A DNA stretch of 64,000 nucleotides from JAIBJN01 sp963802795 (GCA_963802795.1 CAWDJV010000003.1:372001-436000), one strand, 5' to 3'; positions 51,925 to 62,031 are shown, counted from the first letter of the stretch. The notes: a model not told the origin generated them from the letters alone. Program-made: numbers and translations.

Positions 51925-52089
51925 CTACGAGACCGTCGCGGCCCGTAGCGCCCTGAGCAAGCGGCGCGGTCGGCGCTGTCGCTCGACGGCGACGACCCGA
52001 CGGCCGACCGCCCGCGTGTGGAGGAGCTCGCGCTCGGCCTCCAGCATGCGGTGACGCGTCTCGAACTGGGTGAGGGAGAGATTAGTCAT
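51925..52089 (-). CDS. Possible small basic protein, 54 residues
   Basis: A short frame starting MTNLSLTQFETRHRMLEAER, followed by ELLHTRAVGRRVVAV and an Arg-rich end. ATG 52089 has AGGAG 10 nt upstream and sits in an A/T-rich patch (52060-52130) that looks like a promoter region. I do not recognise it. It is the only candidate gene in the 345-bp stretch 51901-52245; the remainder holds a terminator near 52200. An upstream in-frame ATG at 52146 is less likely. Confidence 0.4.
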   Translation of the reverse strand: MTNLSLTQFETRHRMLEAERELLHTRAVGRRVVAVERQRRPRRLLRALRAATVS

Positions 52090-52197
52090 GAGAAAGATGC
52101 TCCTGGTTTGATTTCCCACATCCAACCAGCAGCCTCCGGTCGCCACAGTGAGGCAACCAGGCGTCTCGGGGTGCGGGTAGCTCGACCGGAGAACGCA

Positions 52198-52222
52198 AGA
52201 GCCCGCCGAGCAGGCGGGCTCT
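52198..52222 (-). terminator. Terminator hairpin after the SHOCT gene
   Basis: A perfect 10-bp inverted repeat AGAGCCCGCC/GGCGGGCTCT with a 5-nt loop, 24 nt after the SHOCT gene stop on the minus strand, followed by TTGCGTT. The T-tract is weak, but position and strength fit a terminator. Confidence 0.6.
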
Positions 52223-52245
52223 CGAGCTTCAAGTTGTAGCTTGGG

Positions 52246-52632
52246 TCAGGCCCCCAGCGCCTTCGCCTTCAGCTGGTCGTACTCGGCCTGGGAGATCGCC
52301 CCCGAGTCGAGGAGGTCCTTCGCCTTGGCGATCTCGGCCGCGGCGCCGCCGGCCGCGACGTCGCGGACGCGGTCGTCGAACGCTTGCTGCGAGGCCTCGA
52401 CGGCCCTGATGTTCCGACTCGCCATTTCGTCCGCGTTCACGATCAGGTAGGCGAGTAGCCCGACAAGGGGAACCACGAGCAGGAAGATGAGCCACGCCGC
52501 CTTCTTGAAGCCGGACGCGTCGCGGCGCCTGAAGACGTCGAAGATCACCTGGAAGAGCATCATGAAGTAGATGATCATGAAGAAGATGATGAGGAGTGAC
52601 CAGAGGACATCCCCAAGGTCGGCGAACAGCAA
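52246..52632 (-). CDS. PLDc_N/SHOCT domain membrane protein
   Basis: A 128-residue protein with two N-terminal transmembrane helices (LWSLLIIFFMIIYFMMLFQV and AAWLIFLLVVPLVGLLAYLI) of the phospholipase-D-nuclease N-terminal type, and a C-terminal SHOCT motif (IAKAKDLLDSGAISQAEYDQ). The SHOCT segment is a short oligomerisation motif of unknown partner. A second SHOCT gene ends at 63932. Confidence 0.85.
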   Translation of the reverse strand: MLFADLGDVLWSLLIIFFMIIYFMMLFQVIFDVFRRRDASGFKKAAWLIFLLVVPLVGLLAYLIVNADEMASRNIRAVEASQQAFDDRVRDVAAGGAAAEIAKAKDLLDSGAISQAEYDQLKAKALGA

Positions 52633-52731
52633 GCGAGGCTCCTTTCGTGGGACGGGAGGCGCGGAGAGCCTACCCCGCTGAGCATGCTCTGGCCAGCCGC
52701 GAGGGGCGCTTCCGCCCGCGGAAGACGGAGA

Positions 52732-54232
52732 TCATCCCGCAGCAGGCGGTCCGAACCAGGTGGTTAGCGCGTCGGCGAGCCCCAGCTGGGTTAGGTCTCC
52801 CACCCAGGCCACGTATCCATCGGGCCGAATCAACACGGCGGTGGGAGCAGTGACCTCTCCGAGTGCCGGAAGCTCCCACGCACCAGCGTAGGCGGCGTCG
52901 ACCACCTGAACCCGATCCGCCCGGGGAGTGATGTCGAAGCCGCCGGGCTCACCGAGGTTGAGCAGCACCGGCCGGGCGATCGTGCAGGAGGGTGAAGACC
53001 CGGAGCGGGCCGTCGGCGGTGACCAGGTCGAGATCGGGCATGCGGCGACCGAGCAGGGGGTGTCCCTCGCCGAGGTCGTAATGAATGCCCAGACCGGACA
53101 TCTCCGCGGCGAGTCGCCTGCGCGGCTCGTCCATGCTCAGCAGCTCGGACACGGTGTCGCGCAACGCCTCGATACGATCGTCGACGCGCATGAGCGCGAC
53201 TTGCGCCATCGTGTTGCGCAGCACGCGGGCGGCGACCGGGTGGCGCTCGGCGTGGTAGGTATCCAGGAGGCTTTCCGGCGATATCCGGTTCACCACCTGG
53301 GCCAGCTTCCAGCCCAGATTCACCGCATCCTGCACACCGGTGTTGAGACCCTGTCCACCGACCGGGGAATGCACGTGCGCCGCGTCGCCGGCCAGCAGGA
53401 CGCGCCCCGCGCGGTAGGTCGCGGCCTGCCGAGTCATGTCGGTGAACCTGGAGATCCATGTGGGACTGTGGATCCCGTAATCGCTCCCGTAGACGGCGAC
53501 GAGCGCCTCGCTGAGATCGCGCAAGGTGGGTTCGGCCGTGGCTCCGACGTGCGACTCGGTCAGCATGACCCCCACCGTCCCTCCTTCCTTGTAGACCACT
53601 TCGCCGTCGCGGATCTCGTAGTCCACCTTGCCCAGGGCATGCATGCCAGAGGCATCGCGGCGGATGCCCAACTCAGGCTCCTCGGTCATCTCGACCTGGG
53701 CGATCAGGGCGCTCGTCGTCGGCTCCCAGCCCGGGAACTCGATGCCGGCTTCTTTACGGACAAGACTGCGTCCTCCGTCGCACCCGACGAGATACTGCGC
53801 CCGCAGCGACTGGTCGTCGAACAGCTCGACATCGACGCCGTTGGCGTCCTGCGCAAGGCCCGTCACCTCACGTCCGCGATAGATCGTCACCGGCAGCTCG
53901 CCGACCCAGCCGGCCAGGATGCGCTCGATGTGGTTCTGCCACAGCCCGAGCCCGTAGGGGTGGCGGGTGGGGAAGTCGCTGATGTCCAAACGGACGCTGG
54001 CGAACCCCGCGACCTGAGCCACCTGTCCCTCCGAGAGGAACCGACCGGCGATGCCACGCTGATCGAGGACCTCGATGGTGCGTGAGTGCAGACCGCCTGC
54101 TCGCGAGCCGGGGAGGTCCTGGCTGGCGCGCCGCTCGACGATGGCGACGTCCACGCCCGCCAACGCCAACTCGCCGGCCAGCATCAGCCCCGTCGGGCCT
54201 CCTCCGGCGATCACCACCGCATGCTCGGTCAT
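52732..54232 (-). CDS. FAD-dependent aromatic monooxygenase (one frameshift)
   Basis: A flavin monooxygenase of the p-hydroxybenzoate/phenol hydroxylase fold, close in style to rifampicin- and tetracycline-type hydroxylases. The Rossmann motif VVIAGGGPTGLMLAGELALA is at the N-terminus, the middle DG motif is LVGCDGGRSLVRKEA, and the second FAD motif is VLLAGDAAHVHSPVGGQGLN. A thioredoxin-like C-terminal domain ends PDGYVAWVGDL and LTTWFGPPAAG. One frame break lies near 52975. The substrate cannot be read from sequence; a xenobiotic or antibiotic is possible (inference). Confidence 0.87.
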
Positions 54233-54317
54233 CGCTGCACTCCGGCCGGCATCACGCCGGTCGCGACCAGCGCATCACATCCCTCCGCGCCGAGTGCCCG
54301 CAACTGCACCGCGAGTC

Positions 54318-55145
54318 TTAGCGGGACGGCGCGAAGGGCCGCAGCTCGTCGGCACCCGGCTGCACGATCCCGACATGGGATTCGGGCGCCTCGTTCCAGG
54401 CGCCGGCAAGATCGCCGAGGGGCTCGGACACGACGACGCGGGTCTCGTCCGACAACCCGGCGAGCTCCTCGCTTTCCGGGTAGAGAGCCTTCAACGTGTC
54501 CATGCGCGTGCTGAAGTAGAGCGAGCGCGAGTCGCCCTCGCTCGAGTAGCGAAACGCCCACACGCTCTGCCCGTCGGTCGTCGCGACCGTCATCTGGATG
54601 GGATGCTCGACCCCGTGCTTGTGTCCCGTGTCCTCGACGAGGCCGACCATCTGCTCGACGGCGGCCACGGGGTCGCGCTCCAGCCCGAACGTCAGCGCCA
54701 GATAGAACATCGCCTCCGAGTCGGTCGTGCCTTCGATCGACGAATAGAGTGAGTCGTCGACGGCAAGCACGAGCTCCCGCCTCAGGCGCGGGAACTCGCG
54801 AATGAGCCCGTTGTGCATCCAGAGCCAGCGCCCGTAGCGGAAGGGGTGCGTGTTCGTCTGCTGGATCGCCGTCCCGGTCGACGCGCGGATGTGGGCGAAG
54901 AAGAGCGGCGAGGAGATCCCGGCGGCGAGCTCGCGGAGGTTCCGGTCGTTCCAAGCCGGATGCGTGCTGCGGTAGACCCTCGGCGTCTCACTCTCGTCAT
55001 ACCAGCCGACGCCGAAGCCGTCGCCGTTCGTCGTCGTCGCGCCCTGTCTGGCGTGCAGGCTCTGGTCGATCAGCGAGCGGTCGCGCTTGACGAGCAGCTC
55101 CTCGAGTGGGATCGGAGATCCTGAGTAGGCGAGCCAGCGACACAT
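54318..55145 (-). CDS. Class II glutamine amidotransferase (YafJ/EgtC-like)
   Basis: A 275-residue Ntn-type amidotransferase domain. The nucleophile Cys2 follows the initiator Met (MCRWLAYSGSPIPLEEL). Other motifs are NGDGFGVGWYDE, FFAHIRASTGTAIQQTNTHP and WLWMHNGLIREFPRLRREL. No synthetase partner is adjacent and no ergothioneine genes are nearby, so the product is unknown. It is 5 nt downstream of the exporter gene in the same direction. Confidence 0.9.
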   Translation of the reverse strand: MCRWLAYSGSPIPLEELLVKRDRSLIDQSLHARQGATTTNGDGFGVGWYDESETPRVYRSTHPAWNDRNLRELAAGISSPLFFAHIRASTGTAIQQTNTHPFRYGRWLWMHNGLIREFPRLRRELVLAVDDSLYSSIEGTTDSEAMFYLALTFGLERDPVAAVEQMVGLVEDTGHKHGVEHPIQMTVATTDGQSVWAFRYSSEGDSRSLYFSTRMDTLKALYPESEELAGLSDETRVVVSEPLGDLAGAWNEAPESHVGIVQPGADELRPFAPSR

Positions 55146-55150
55146 CGGTC

Positions 55151-56770
55151 CTACCTCTCTGCCCTGCCGGGCTGGGTCGTGGGAATGCGCTGAGTGAAGA
55201 AGAGCGCGGCGATCGCAAGCGCGGCGAGGATCGCGAGTGCCGCGCGGAGACCGTCGATGCGTGCGTCGCGGTAGGCATCGAGCGCGGCGTCCGTCGTCTC
55301 CGACGTCGCACCGGTCTCGTCGAGGGCCGCCTCGAGGTCGGCGTCCGAGACGAATGCGACGCTGCCCGCGAGCTCGACCTGCGCCTGGGACTTGACCTCC
55401 GAGGGAATCGCCGGGCTCCCCTGGATGTTCGCGAGGAACGACGACGCCACCGCGGCGATCATGATCGAGCCGGCGAGCGCCGTGCCCATCGAGGCGCCGA
55501 GGTTGGTCATCGTGTTCTGGACGCCGCCGACCTCCGGGCTCTCGTCGTCCGGCACGGCGGAGACCGTGACCGCGCCGAGCTGCGAGGCGAGCGCCCCGAT
55601 ACCAAGCCCGATCAGGAGCATCGGCACGAAGACGATCTCCGGTCCCGCGTCCGCGTCGAGAGCCGCGAGCAGGACGACGGTGCCGGCGAGGAGCGCCAGC
55701 AGGCCGCTGCGGACGACCAGCCGCGGCGAGACATTCGGGAGGAAGCGCGGGATGCCGACCGCCGCGAGGAGCAGCGTGACCGAGAGCGGCAGCAGCCTGG
55801 CACCGGTGGCCAGGGCCGACAGGCCGAGGCAGACCGAGAGGAACAGCGGCACGACGAAGAAGAGGCCTGCCTGGACGAGGTACTGGAAGAAGAACATGAT
55901 CAGGCCGCCGCTCAGCTGCCGGTTGCGGAGCATCCCCGGGCGCACGAGCGGCTCCTCACCCCGGGACACGCGGCGGACCTCCCAGCGAGAGAAGATCCAG
56001 ATCACGAACAACCCCGCCAGGATCAGCCACACGGTCGGCGAGAGCCCCGCCCAGGACGGCCCCTCGGCCTTCGGCTGGATCCAGCCCCATTCGCTCGAGC
56101 GGAGCACGCCGAAGACGAGCAGCCCGAGCCCGAGCGCGGAGAGCACCGTGCCGACGATGTCGAGGCGCGGATGCTCCTCGGCCGGGGCGTCGGCGATCCG
56201 GCGGGTCAGGAGAAGGATGGCGAGGACGACCACGACCTCGCCGGCGAAGACCCAACGCCACGAGAAGTACGTCGTGAAGAAGCCTCCGATCAGCGGGCCG
56301 ACCGCGACCGCGATCGCGCCTGCAGCCGCGACCAGCCCGTAGGCGGCGGGGCGGCGCTCGGTCGGGAAGTTCCCGGCGACGAGAGCCACGATCGCCGGCA
56401 GGATCAGCGCCGCGCCGACCCCTTCCAGGAAGGACCAGCCGAGCAGCAGCACCGGCAGGCTCGGCGCGAGAGCGGTCGTGAGCGACCCGCACCCGTAGAT
56501 CACGCAACCGATCGCGAAGGCCCGCTTCCGGCCGATGATCGCCCCGACCTTGGCGCCGGTGATCATCAAGCACGCCATCACGAGCGTGTAGGCCGTGATC
56601 GCCCCCTGGATCCCGGTCACCGTCGTGCCCACGTCCTTGGCCACCGTCGCGATCGAGACGTTCATCACCGAGCTGTCCAGCGTCATCAGGAACTGGCCCG
56701 ACGCCAACGTGAACAGGACGAGAGTCGCTCCTCCTGCAACAGCCGCGGAGGTCGTCGCCCGAGTTGTCAA
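55151..56770 (-). CDS. DHA2-family MFS drug exporter
   Basis: A 539-residue, 14-helix major facilitator of the EmrB/QacA group, a proton-drug antiporter. Signature blocks are FLMTLDSSVMNVSIATVAKD (motif D1), GAKVGAIIGRKRAFAIGCVI (motif A) and GLVAAAGAIAVAVGPLIGGF (motif C). The start is TTG 56770, which overlaps the ATPase gene stop as TTGA. It may pair with the nearby monooxygenase in detoxification (inference). Confidence 0.92.
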   Translation of the reverse strand: MTTRATTSAAVAGGATLVLFTLASGQFLMTLDSSVMNVSIATVAKDVGTTVTGIQGAITAYTLVMACLMITGAKVGAIIGRKRAFAIGCVIYGCGSLTTALAPSLPVLLLGWSFLEGVGAALILPAIVALVAGNFPTERRPAAYGLVAAAGAIAVAVGPLIGGFFTTYFSWRWVFAGEVVVVLAILLLTRRIADAPAEEHPRLDIVGTVLSALGLGLLVFGVLRSSEWGWIQPKAEGPSWAGLSPTVWLILAGLFVIWIFSRWEVRRVSRGEEPLVRPGMLRNRQLSGGLIMFFFQYLVQAGLFFVVPLFLSVCLGLSALATGARLLPLSVTLLLAAVGIPRFLPNVSPRLVVRSGLLALLAGTVVLLAALDADAGPEIVFVPMLLIGLGIGALASQLGAVTVSAVPDDESPEVGGVQNTMTNLGASMGTALAGSIMIAAVASSFLANIQGSPAIPSEVKSQAQVELAGSVAFVSDADLEAALDETGATSETTDAALDAYRDARIDGLRAALAILAALAIAALFFTQRIPTTQPGRAER

Positions 56771-58245
56771 ACGCCCTCTTCCTCCGCCCACGTGGCGGGC
56801 ACGTCGGCTCCGCCCTCCTCGGAGATACGCGGCCCGAACCGTACGAATGCAGGGTGCGAGGCAATCTTCCCCGCCACGAGTGATTCGCCCATTCGGAACG
56901 TCGTCGCACGCTCCAGCAGCGGCGCCGGCGCGTACGAGAGGACGTCGGCGACGAAGGCGAGGTCGCCGGCCGACGTCATGCGCATGAGCACGAGGTTGTC
57001 GCACTGGGAGACGACGAGCTCGTTGACGCGCTGCGGCCTCTGGGTCGAGACGAGCAGGTACAGGCCGAACTTCCGCCCTTCCGTCGCGATCCGGGCCGCA
57101 TGCTCGGTGGCCAGGGCTGTGACCTCGTCCCCAGGCTCGCGCGGGCAGACGTTGTGAGCCTCGTCGATGACGACCAGGACGGGCTCGCGCTCCGCGCGGT
57201 GCCTCCAGAGCGCGGCGAGCACGCTCTCCGCCGCGATTGCCTTCTCCCCGGGCGTCTCCAGCGAGCCCAGGTCGACGACGAGCGCGCGAGGGCCGCCCGG
57301 CGCCACCACGTCCTGAAGGGAATGGGGCTCTCCGGCCGACCAGATCGGCCAGCGGTAAATCCCCAGGTTGCGAAGACGGGCTCCGAGCGCCCGGACGTCC
57401 GGGCTCCCGGCGCCCAGCAACCGCTCTGCCACGTCCTCCGCGCTCGAGTCGCTGCCTCCGAGCCCGCTCTCGAGCGTGTCCAGGAGAGCGCTGTATTCCT
57501 CGCGGTCGCGAATAGGGTCGAGGCGGAGCACGGCGGCCTGCTCCTCCGCGTCACAGTCGGTGAAGCGCACGTGGAGCCGTCCCTCCTCCGCCCGCCCGCC
57601 GCGGCGCACGACCACGCCGGCGACCGCCTGTCGATAGCGGGACGCGAGGGCGCCGTCGACGTCGTCCCGCACCTCGCGGAGCCGGACGAAGTCCGAGTTC
57701 GGGTCGAGGACCACGATCCGAAGCGTCGTCTCCAGCAGGAGCTGTTCGAGGACCGTGCCAAGGGCGTAGGTCTTCCCCGATCCCGACTGGCCGCAGAAGA
57801 ACGTGTGCCGGTCGAAGCCGCCGGCGTCGAGAGAGAAACGCACCTCCGGGTGAAGCAGGACGCTCGCGACGTCGAGCGCCGCCCTCGAGGGTCGCATACG
57901 CTCGAGCCACGCGGCGACCGTGCCGTCGTCCGCCTGCTCGATCGGCTCGTCGTGGAACGGAGGGACGCCGTCTTCGAGGACGATGCCGTGGCCGCGCGCG
58001 AGCGTGATGTACATCCGCGACGAAGAGGACGCCTCCTCGCCGAGGACCGCGGCGAGCTCCCCTCCCTCCGCCGATGCCGGCTGGACCGCGTAGATCTGGC
58101 CCAGCCGCCCGCCGATCGAGACGTACCCCCCCGTCTGCAGCTCGAGCCCGTGGACCGAGCACCGAAAGGTGAAACGCCGGCCGTCTATCGAGGAAGCTGC
58201 GGCGGCGACGGAGGCCTCGAGCTCGCGGCGACTCGCGCTGGTCAT
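56767..58245 (-). CDS. HerA/DUF87-type ATPase
   Basis: A 492-residue FtsK/HerA-like P-loop ATPase. An N-terminal beta-rich region resembling the HAS-barrel (to about residue 130) precedes Walker A FFCGQSGSGKTYALGTVLEQ, and Walker B VLVVIDEAHNVCP. The C-terminal RKFGLYLLVSTQRPQRVNEL and QCDNLVLMRM complete the fold. HerA pumps DNA in archaea with NurA, but no NurA-like nuclease is adjacent. ATG 58245 overlaps the permease stop (ATGA). Confidence 0.85.
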   Translation of the reverse strand: MTSASRRELEASVAAAASSIDGRRFTFRCSVHGLELQTGGYVSIGGRLGQIYAVQPASAEGGELAAVLGEEASSSSRMYITLARGHGIVLEDGVPPFHDEPIEQADDGTVAAWLERMRPSRAALDVASVLLHPEVRFSLDAGGFDRHTFFCGQSGSGKTYALGTVLEQLLLETTLRIVVLDPNSDFVRLREVRDDVDGALASRYRQAVAGVVVRRGGRAEEGRLHVRFTDCDAEEQAAVLRLDPIRDREEYSALLDTLESGLGGSDSSAEDVAERLLGAGSPDVRALGARLRNLGIYRWPIWSAGEPHSLQDVVAPGGPRALVVDLGSLETPGEKAIAAESVLAALWRHRAEREPVLVVIDEAHNVCPREPGDEVTALATEHAARIATEGRKFGLYLLVSTQRPQRVNELVVSQCDNLVLMRMTSAGDLAFVADVLSYAPAPLLERATTFRMGESLVAGKIASHPAFVRFGPRISEEGGADVPATWAEEEGV

Positions 58246-59528
58246 CGTGGGTTGGGTAAGGCCGTCCCACGCCGACCCCGCATCCACTTCCAGACGGAGT
58301 CGAGCACTACCGCGAGGACGGCGATCCCCACGATCGCGCTGAAGGTCTCCGGTGCGTTGCGCACCGTGTCGACGGCGAAGAAGACGAGGACGATGGCGGT
58401 CGCGGCGATCGCGGTCAGGACGATCTCAGCTCGGGAGCCGGTGTCGGACCGGCGCCGGTAGCCGGCGATGCCCACGAGCAGGAAGATCACCAGCGAGCAG
58501 GCGCTGCCGACCGACGCGATTGCGGAAAGGTCGACGAGATTGGCCACGAGCAGCACGAGCCCGGACGTGATCAGAAGCCCCGAGTGCGTCCCCAGGCGCG
58601 AGCCGCGCCCGAAGATGGGCGGAAACTGCCCCACCTCGGCCAGCATGGCCGTCAGCCCTCCGGACGCAAACAAGGTCGCGTTCACCGACGAAGCGGTGGC
58701 CAGGAGCGCCGCCACGGCCATCATCACGAACCCGGCCTCGCCGAGTGACGGTCGAGCGGCCTCTGCGATGGCGGTCTCCCCGTAGCCGATCGCCTCGTCG
58801 ACCGTCAACGTCCCGAAGACCCCGAGCGAGATGAGGACGTAGGTGACGGTGGTCACGCCCAGGGCGGCATACATGGCCCTGGGAAGCTCGCGTGCGGGGT
58901 CGCGCAGGTCCCCGGCCGCGAACGTGATGACGCTGAACCCCAGGTAGGCGAAGAACGTGAGGGCGACGCTCGCCAGGATGTCCGAGTACGAGGGGTAGCC
59001 GCTGAAGGCGAGCAGGTCGAAGTCGATGTCGACGAGGGTCACTCCGATGAAGACCGCGAAGACGGCGAGGAGGATCACGACGATGAGCGACTGCGCCCGA
59101 TCCACCATGCGCGAGCCGACCAGGTTGATCGCCGCCATGGCGACCACGATGCCCGACGTGAAGACGTTGTCCCACCCGCCCGCGGCATCGTCCCCCACGA
59201 AGAGCGAGGTCGCGTAGCTCCCGAAGGCGACTGCCACCATCGAGCACACGATCACGATCGCGGCGAAGTAGCCGAGCCAGGAGGCGATGCCGACGAGGCG
59301 CCCGTTCCCGAACCCCTCCATCAGGTAGGCGATCAGGCCGCCCGAGGAGGGAAAGCGAACGCCGAGCTTGACGACCGTGTAACCGAGGAGCGCTGCAACG
59401 ATGCCCGCGAGGAGGAACGAGAGCCAGACCGCTGCCCCGGCGACCGTTCCGGCCTCGCCGAGCAGCGCGAAGATGCCGGCGCCCACCATCGCGCCGATGC
59501 CGAGGAAGGCTGCTCCGCGGACGGTCAT
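58242..59528 (-). CDS. APC-superfamily amino acid permease
   Basis: A 428-residue transporter with about 12 helices. The N-terminal AAFLGIGAMVGAGIFALLGE is the substrate-binding GxG segment of APC permeases. SVALTFFAYLGFSVITFAAG and LRDPARELPRAMYAALGVTT are also typical. The substrate is probably an amino acid or amine; flanking peptidase genes support that. Confidence 0.9.
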   Translation of the reverse strand: MTVRGAAFLGIGAMVGAGIFALLGEAGTVAGAAVWLSFLLAGIVAALLGYTVVKLGVRFPSSGGLIAYLMEGFGNGRLVGIASWLGYFAAIVIVCSMVAVAFGSYATSLFVGDDAAGGWDNVFTSGIVVAMAAINLVGSRMVDRAQSLIVVILLAVFAVFIGVTLVDIDFDLLAFSGYPSYSDILASVALTFFAYLGFSVITFAAGDLRDPARELPRAMYAALGVTTVTYVLISLGVFGTLTVDEAIGYGETAIAEAARPSLGEAGFVMMAVAALLATASSVNATLFASGGLTAMLAEVGQFPPIFGRGSRLGTHSGLLITSGLVLLVANLVDLSAIASVGSACSLVIFLLVGIAGYRRRSDTGSRAEIVLTAIAATAIVLVFFAVDTVRNAPETFSAIVGIAVLAVVLDSVWKWMRGRRGTALPNPR

Positions 59529-59529
59529 G

Positions 59530-60657
59530 TCACGCGACGATCTGCAGCTCGTGCGTCGTGTTGTTCAGGCGCCGCCCACCCTCCTCGGCGACGGTCACGA
59601 TGTCCTCGATGCGGACACCGAAGCGCTCGGGGAGGTAGACGCCGGGCTCGATCGAGAAGCACATGCCGGGCTCGAGCTTATGCGTCTCGCCTTCGACCAT
59701 GTAGGGCGGCTCGTGGGTGGTCAGGCCGATGCCGTGCCCCGTCCGGTGGATGAAAAACTCGCCGTAGCCGGCGTCGGTGATCACGCGGCGCGCTGCACGG
59801 TCGATCTCCTGGCACTCGACGCCCGGCCGCACCGCCTCGAAAGCAGTCTGCTGCGCGCGCCGCACGATCTCGAAGACCTCGCGCTCCTCGTCGGTCGGCT
59901 CGCCGACGTGGACGGTGCGGGTCGTGTCGGAGCCGTAGCCGTCTTTGATGCCGCCGAAGTCGAGGACGACCATGTCGCCTTCCTCGACTCTTCGCCCGCT
60001 CATCTCGTGATGCGGGTTGGCGCCGTTCGGGCCCGAGCCGACAACGGTGAAGTCGATCTCCGAATGGCCGTGGTCGCGCAGGAAAGCAGCGAGATCGGCC
60101 GCGATCTCGCTCTCGCGGCGACCCGCGAACGGGAGCTTCACGATCTGCTCGAAGGTCGCGTCGGCCGCCGCGCCGGCGGCGGCGAGCCGCTCGAGCTCGT
60201 CCGCGCCCTTGATCGCGCGCAGCATCGGCAAAGTGCTCGTCATCGACACATACGTGGACTCGGGCAACACCTCTTGCAAGGCGAGCACGTGCATCGCCCA
60301 GGCCGCGTCGGAGATCGCGTAGCGGCCGTTCGCGTCTAGGAGCTTCGCGGTCGCGGCGTAAGGGTCGCTGCCGTCCGTCCAATCGCTCAGCGACAGGGCG
60401 GCCGCGGCGGGAGCGGCCTCGGCGTCGGAGCGCTCGAGAACCGGAACGATCATCGAGGGCTCCCGTGAGGCTTGGAGCGCGAGCATCGTGATTCGCTCGG
60501 TGATCGCGATCGGCTCGTAACCGGTGAAGTAGAGGAGGTCGGGCCCCGGTGTGACAAGGACACCGGTCAGCGCCGCCGCTTCCGCCTGCTCGGCTGCGCG
60601 CTCCATCCGCCGCGCGAAGTCCTCGGCCGTGAACGCGGGAATCTCGGCAGCGGCCAT
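59530..60657 (-). CDS. M24 family Xaa-Pro aminopeptidase/dipeptidase
   Basis: A 375-residue cytosolic dinuclear metallopeptidase. The C-terminal pita-bread domain has all five metal ligands: Asp in MVVLDFGG, Asp in YGSDTTRTVHV, His in HRTGHGIGLTTHEPP, Glu in CFSIEPGVYLP and Glu in FGVRIEDIV. ATG 60657 is 11 nt after the M20 gene. It would cleave proline-containing dipeptides or peptides. Confidence 0.93.
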   Translation of the reverse strand: MAAAEIPAFTAEDFARRMERAAEQAEAAALTGVLVTPGPDLLYFTGYEPIAITERITMLALQASREPSMIVPVLERSDAEAAPAAAALSLSDWTDGSDPYAATAKLLDANGRYAISDAAWAMHVLALQEVLPESTYVSMTSTLPMLRAIKGADELERLAAAGAAADATFEQIVKLPFAGRRESEIAADLAAFLRDHGHSEIDFTVVGSGPNGANPHHEMSGRRVEEGDMVVLDFGGIKDGYGSDTTRTVHVGEPTDEEREVFEIVRRAQQTAFEAVRPGVECQEIDRAARRVITDAGYGEFFIHRTGHGIGLTTHEPPYMVEGETHKLEPGMCFSIEPGVYLPERFGVRIEDIVTVAEEGGRRLNNTTHELQIVA

Positions 60658-60668
60658 CGCTTGGAGTA

Positions 60669-62021
60669 TTACGAGGACTTGGCCTGCGCGTACCTGTGAA
60701 AGAACAGCGCCTCGACGAGCGCCATGTGCTCGATCTCGGTCGGATCGACGCTCTCGTTGGGAGCGTGGATCAGGCAGAGCGGCTCCTCGACTCCGAGCAG
60801 CATGATCTCCGCGTCCGGGAACGTCTCCTGGAGGACGGTGCAGAGCGGGATCGAGCCACCCTGGCCGAGCAGTGTCACATCGCGCCCGTAGGCCTCTGCC
60901 ATCGCTGCGGTCAAAGCTTCGAACGCAGGCCCCTCGACCGGGCCGCTGAACGGCCCTCCCTCCGCCTCGCGCTCGAACTCGAGCTGGACGTTCCACGGAG
61001 CGACGGCCTTCAGGTGTTCGATCAGCGCCGTCTGCGCCTCCTCGGCGTCCATGCCGGGCGGCACGCGCAGGTTGATGCGCGCGCGGGCCTCCGGCTGAAT
61101 CGCAGCGGAGGAGCCGACGACGGGCGGGCAATCGATGCCGAGGACGGTGGCGGCCGGCCTGGCCCAGAGCATGTCGGAGACGTTCTCCCCGAGGAGGTCG
61201 ACGCCGTCGAGGACCCCTGCGTCCTGCCGGAACTGCTCGGGCGGGTACTCGGCGCCGCGCCAGGTCTGCGACGAGTCCAGGCCCTCGATCGTCGTGTTGC
61301 CGTTCTCGTCTCGCAGGGTCGCGAGCATCGCGATCAGCGCCGCAAGCGCGTCCGGCGCCGCTCCGCCGTACATGCCCGAGTGCAGAGCCATCGAGGCCGT
61401 CCGCACGGTGACCCACACGTTGGCCAGCCCCCGCAGGCTCGTCGTCAGGCTCGGCACGCCGACCGCGAAGTTGCCGGTGTCGGCGACGAGAATCGCATCG
61501 GCGCGCAGCAGATCGGGATTCTCCCGAACGAACGCTTCGAGCCCGCCCGTGCCCTGCTCCTCCGAGCCCTCACCGACGATCTTGACGTTCACGGGGAGGT
61601 CGCCGGCGACCGCGCGGAGGGCCGTGAGGTGCACCGCGATGCTTCCCTTGTCGTCGGCGGCGCCACGGCCGTACCAGCGTCCGTTCCTCTCGGTCAGCTC
61701 CCAGGCGGGGCTCTCCCACGCGGTCTCGTCCGCCGGCGGCTGGACGTCGTGGTGGAAGTAGAGAAGCACCGTCGGCGCCCCGGGCGGCCCCGGCGCCTGA
61801 CCGCAGACGGCTTTGCTCCCGTCGGCCGTCTCGTACGCGCGGACGTCCTCGAGGCCGACGCCCGAGAACGCCTCGATCGTCCAGTCGACCATCTTCTGGC
61901 ACTCCTCCGGCGGGAACTGCTTGGCGTCGGCGACCGACTTGAAGGCGACCATCTGCGCGAGGTCCTCCCACGCCTGCGGCATCAGGCCCTTGACGCGCTC
62001 GCGGAGGGCGTCTGTGGACAC
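60669..62021 (-). CDS. M20 family dipeptidase
   Basis: A 450-residue zinc peptidase of the M20 group. Metal-site residues are His in YFHHDVQPP, Asp in GRGAADDKG, Glu pair in VGEGSEEQGTGG, Asp in ILVADTGNF and His in CLIHAPNESV. A dimerisation domain (LHSGMYGGAAPDA) is inserted. The start is GTG 62021. It is cotranscribed with the M24 peptidase and two permeases, which suggests peptide or amino-acid use. Confidence 0.94.
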   Translation of the reverse strand: MSTDALRERVKGLMPQAWEDLAQMVAFKSVADAKQFPPEECQKMVDWTIEAFSGVGLEDVRAYETADGSKAVCGQAPGPPGAPTVLLYFHHDVQPPADETAWESPAWELTERNGRWYGRGAADDKGSIAVHLTALRAVAGDLPVNVKIVGEGSEEQGTGGLEAFVRENPDLLRADAILVADTGNFAVGVPSLTTSLRGLANVWVTVRTASMALHSGMYGGAAPDALAALIAMLATLRDENGNTTIEGLDSSQTWRGAEYPPEQFRQDAGVLDGVDLLGENVSDMLWARPAATVLGIDCPPVVGSSAAIQPEARARINLRVPPGMDAEEAQTALIEHLKAVAPWNVQLEFEREAEGGPFSGPVEGPAFEALTAAMAEAYGRDVTLLGQGGSIPLCTVLQETFPDAEIMLLGVEEPLCLIHAPNESVDPTEIEHMALVEALFFHRYAQAKSS

Positions 62022-62031
62022 GGTCTAGGCG

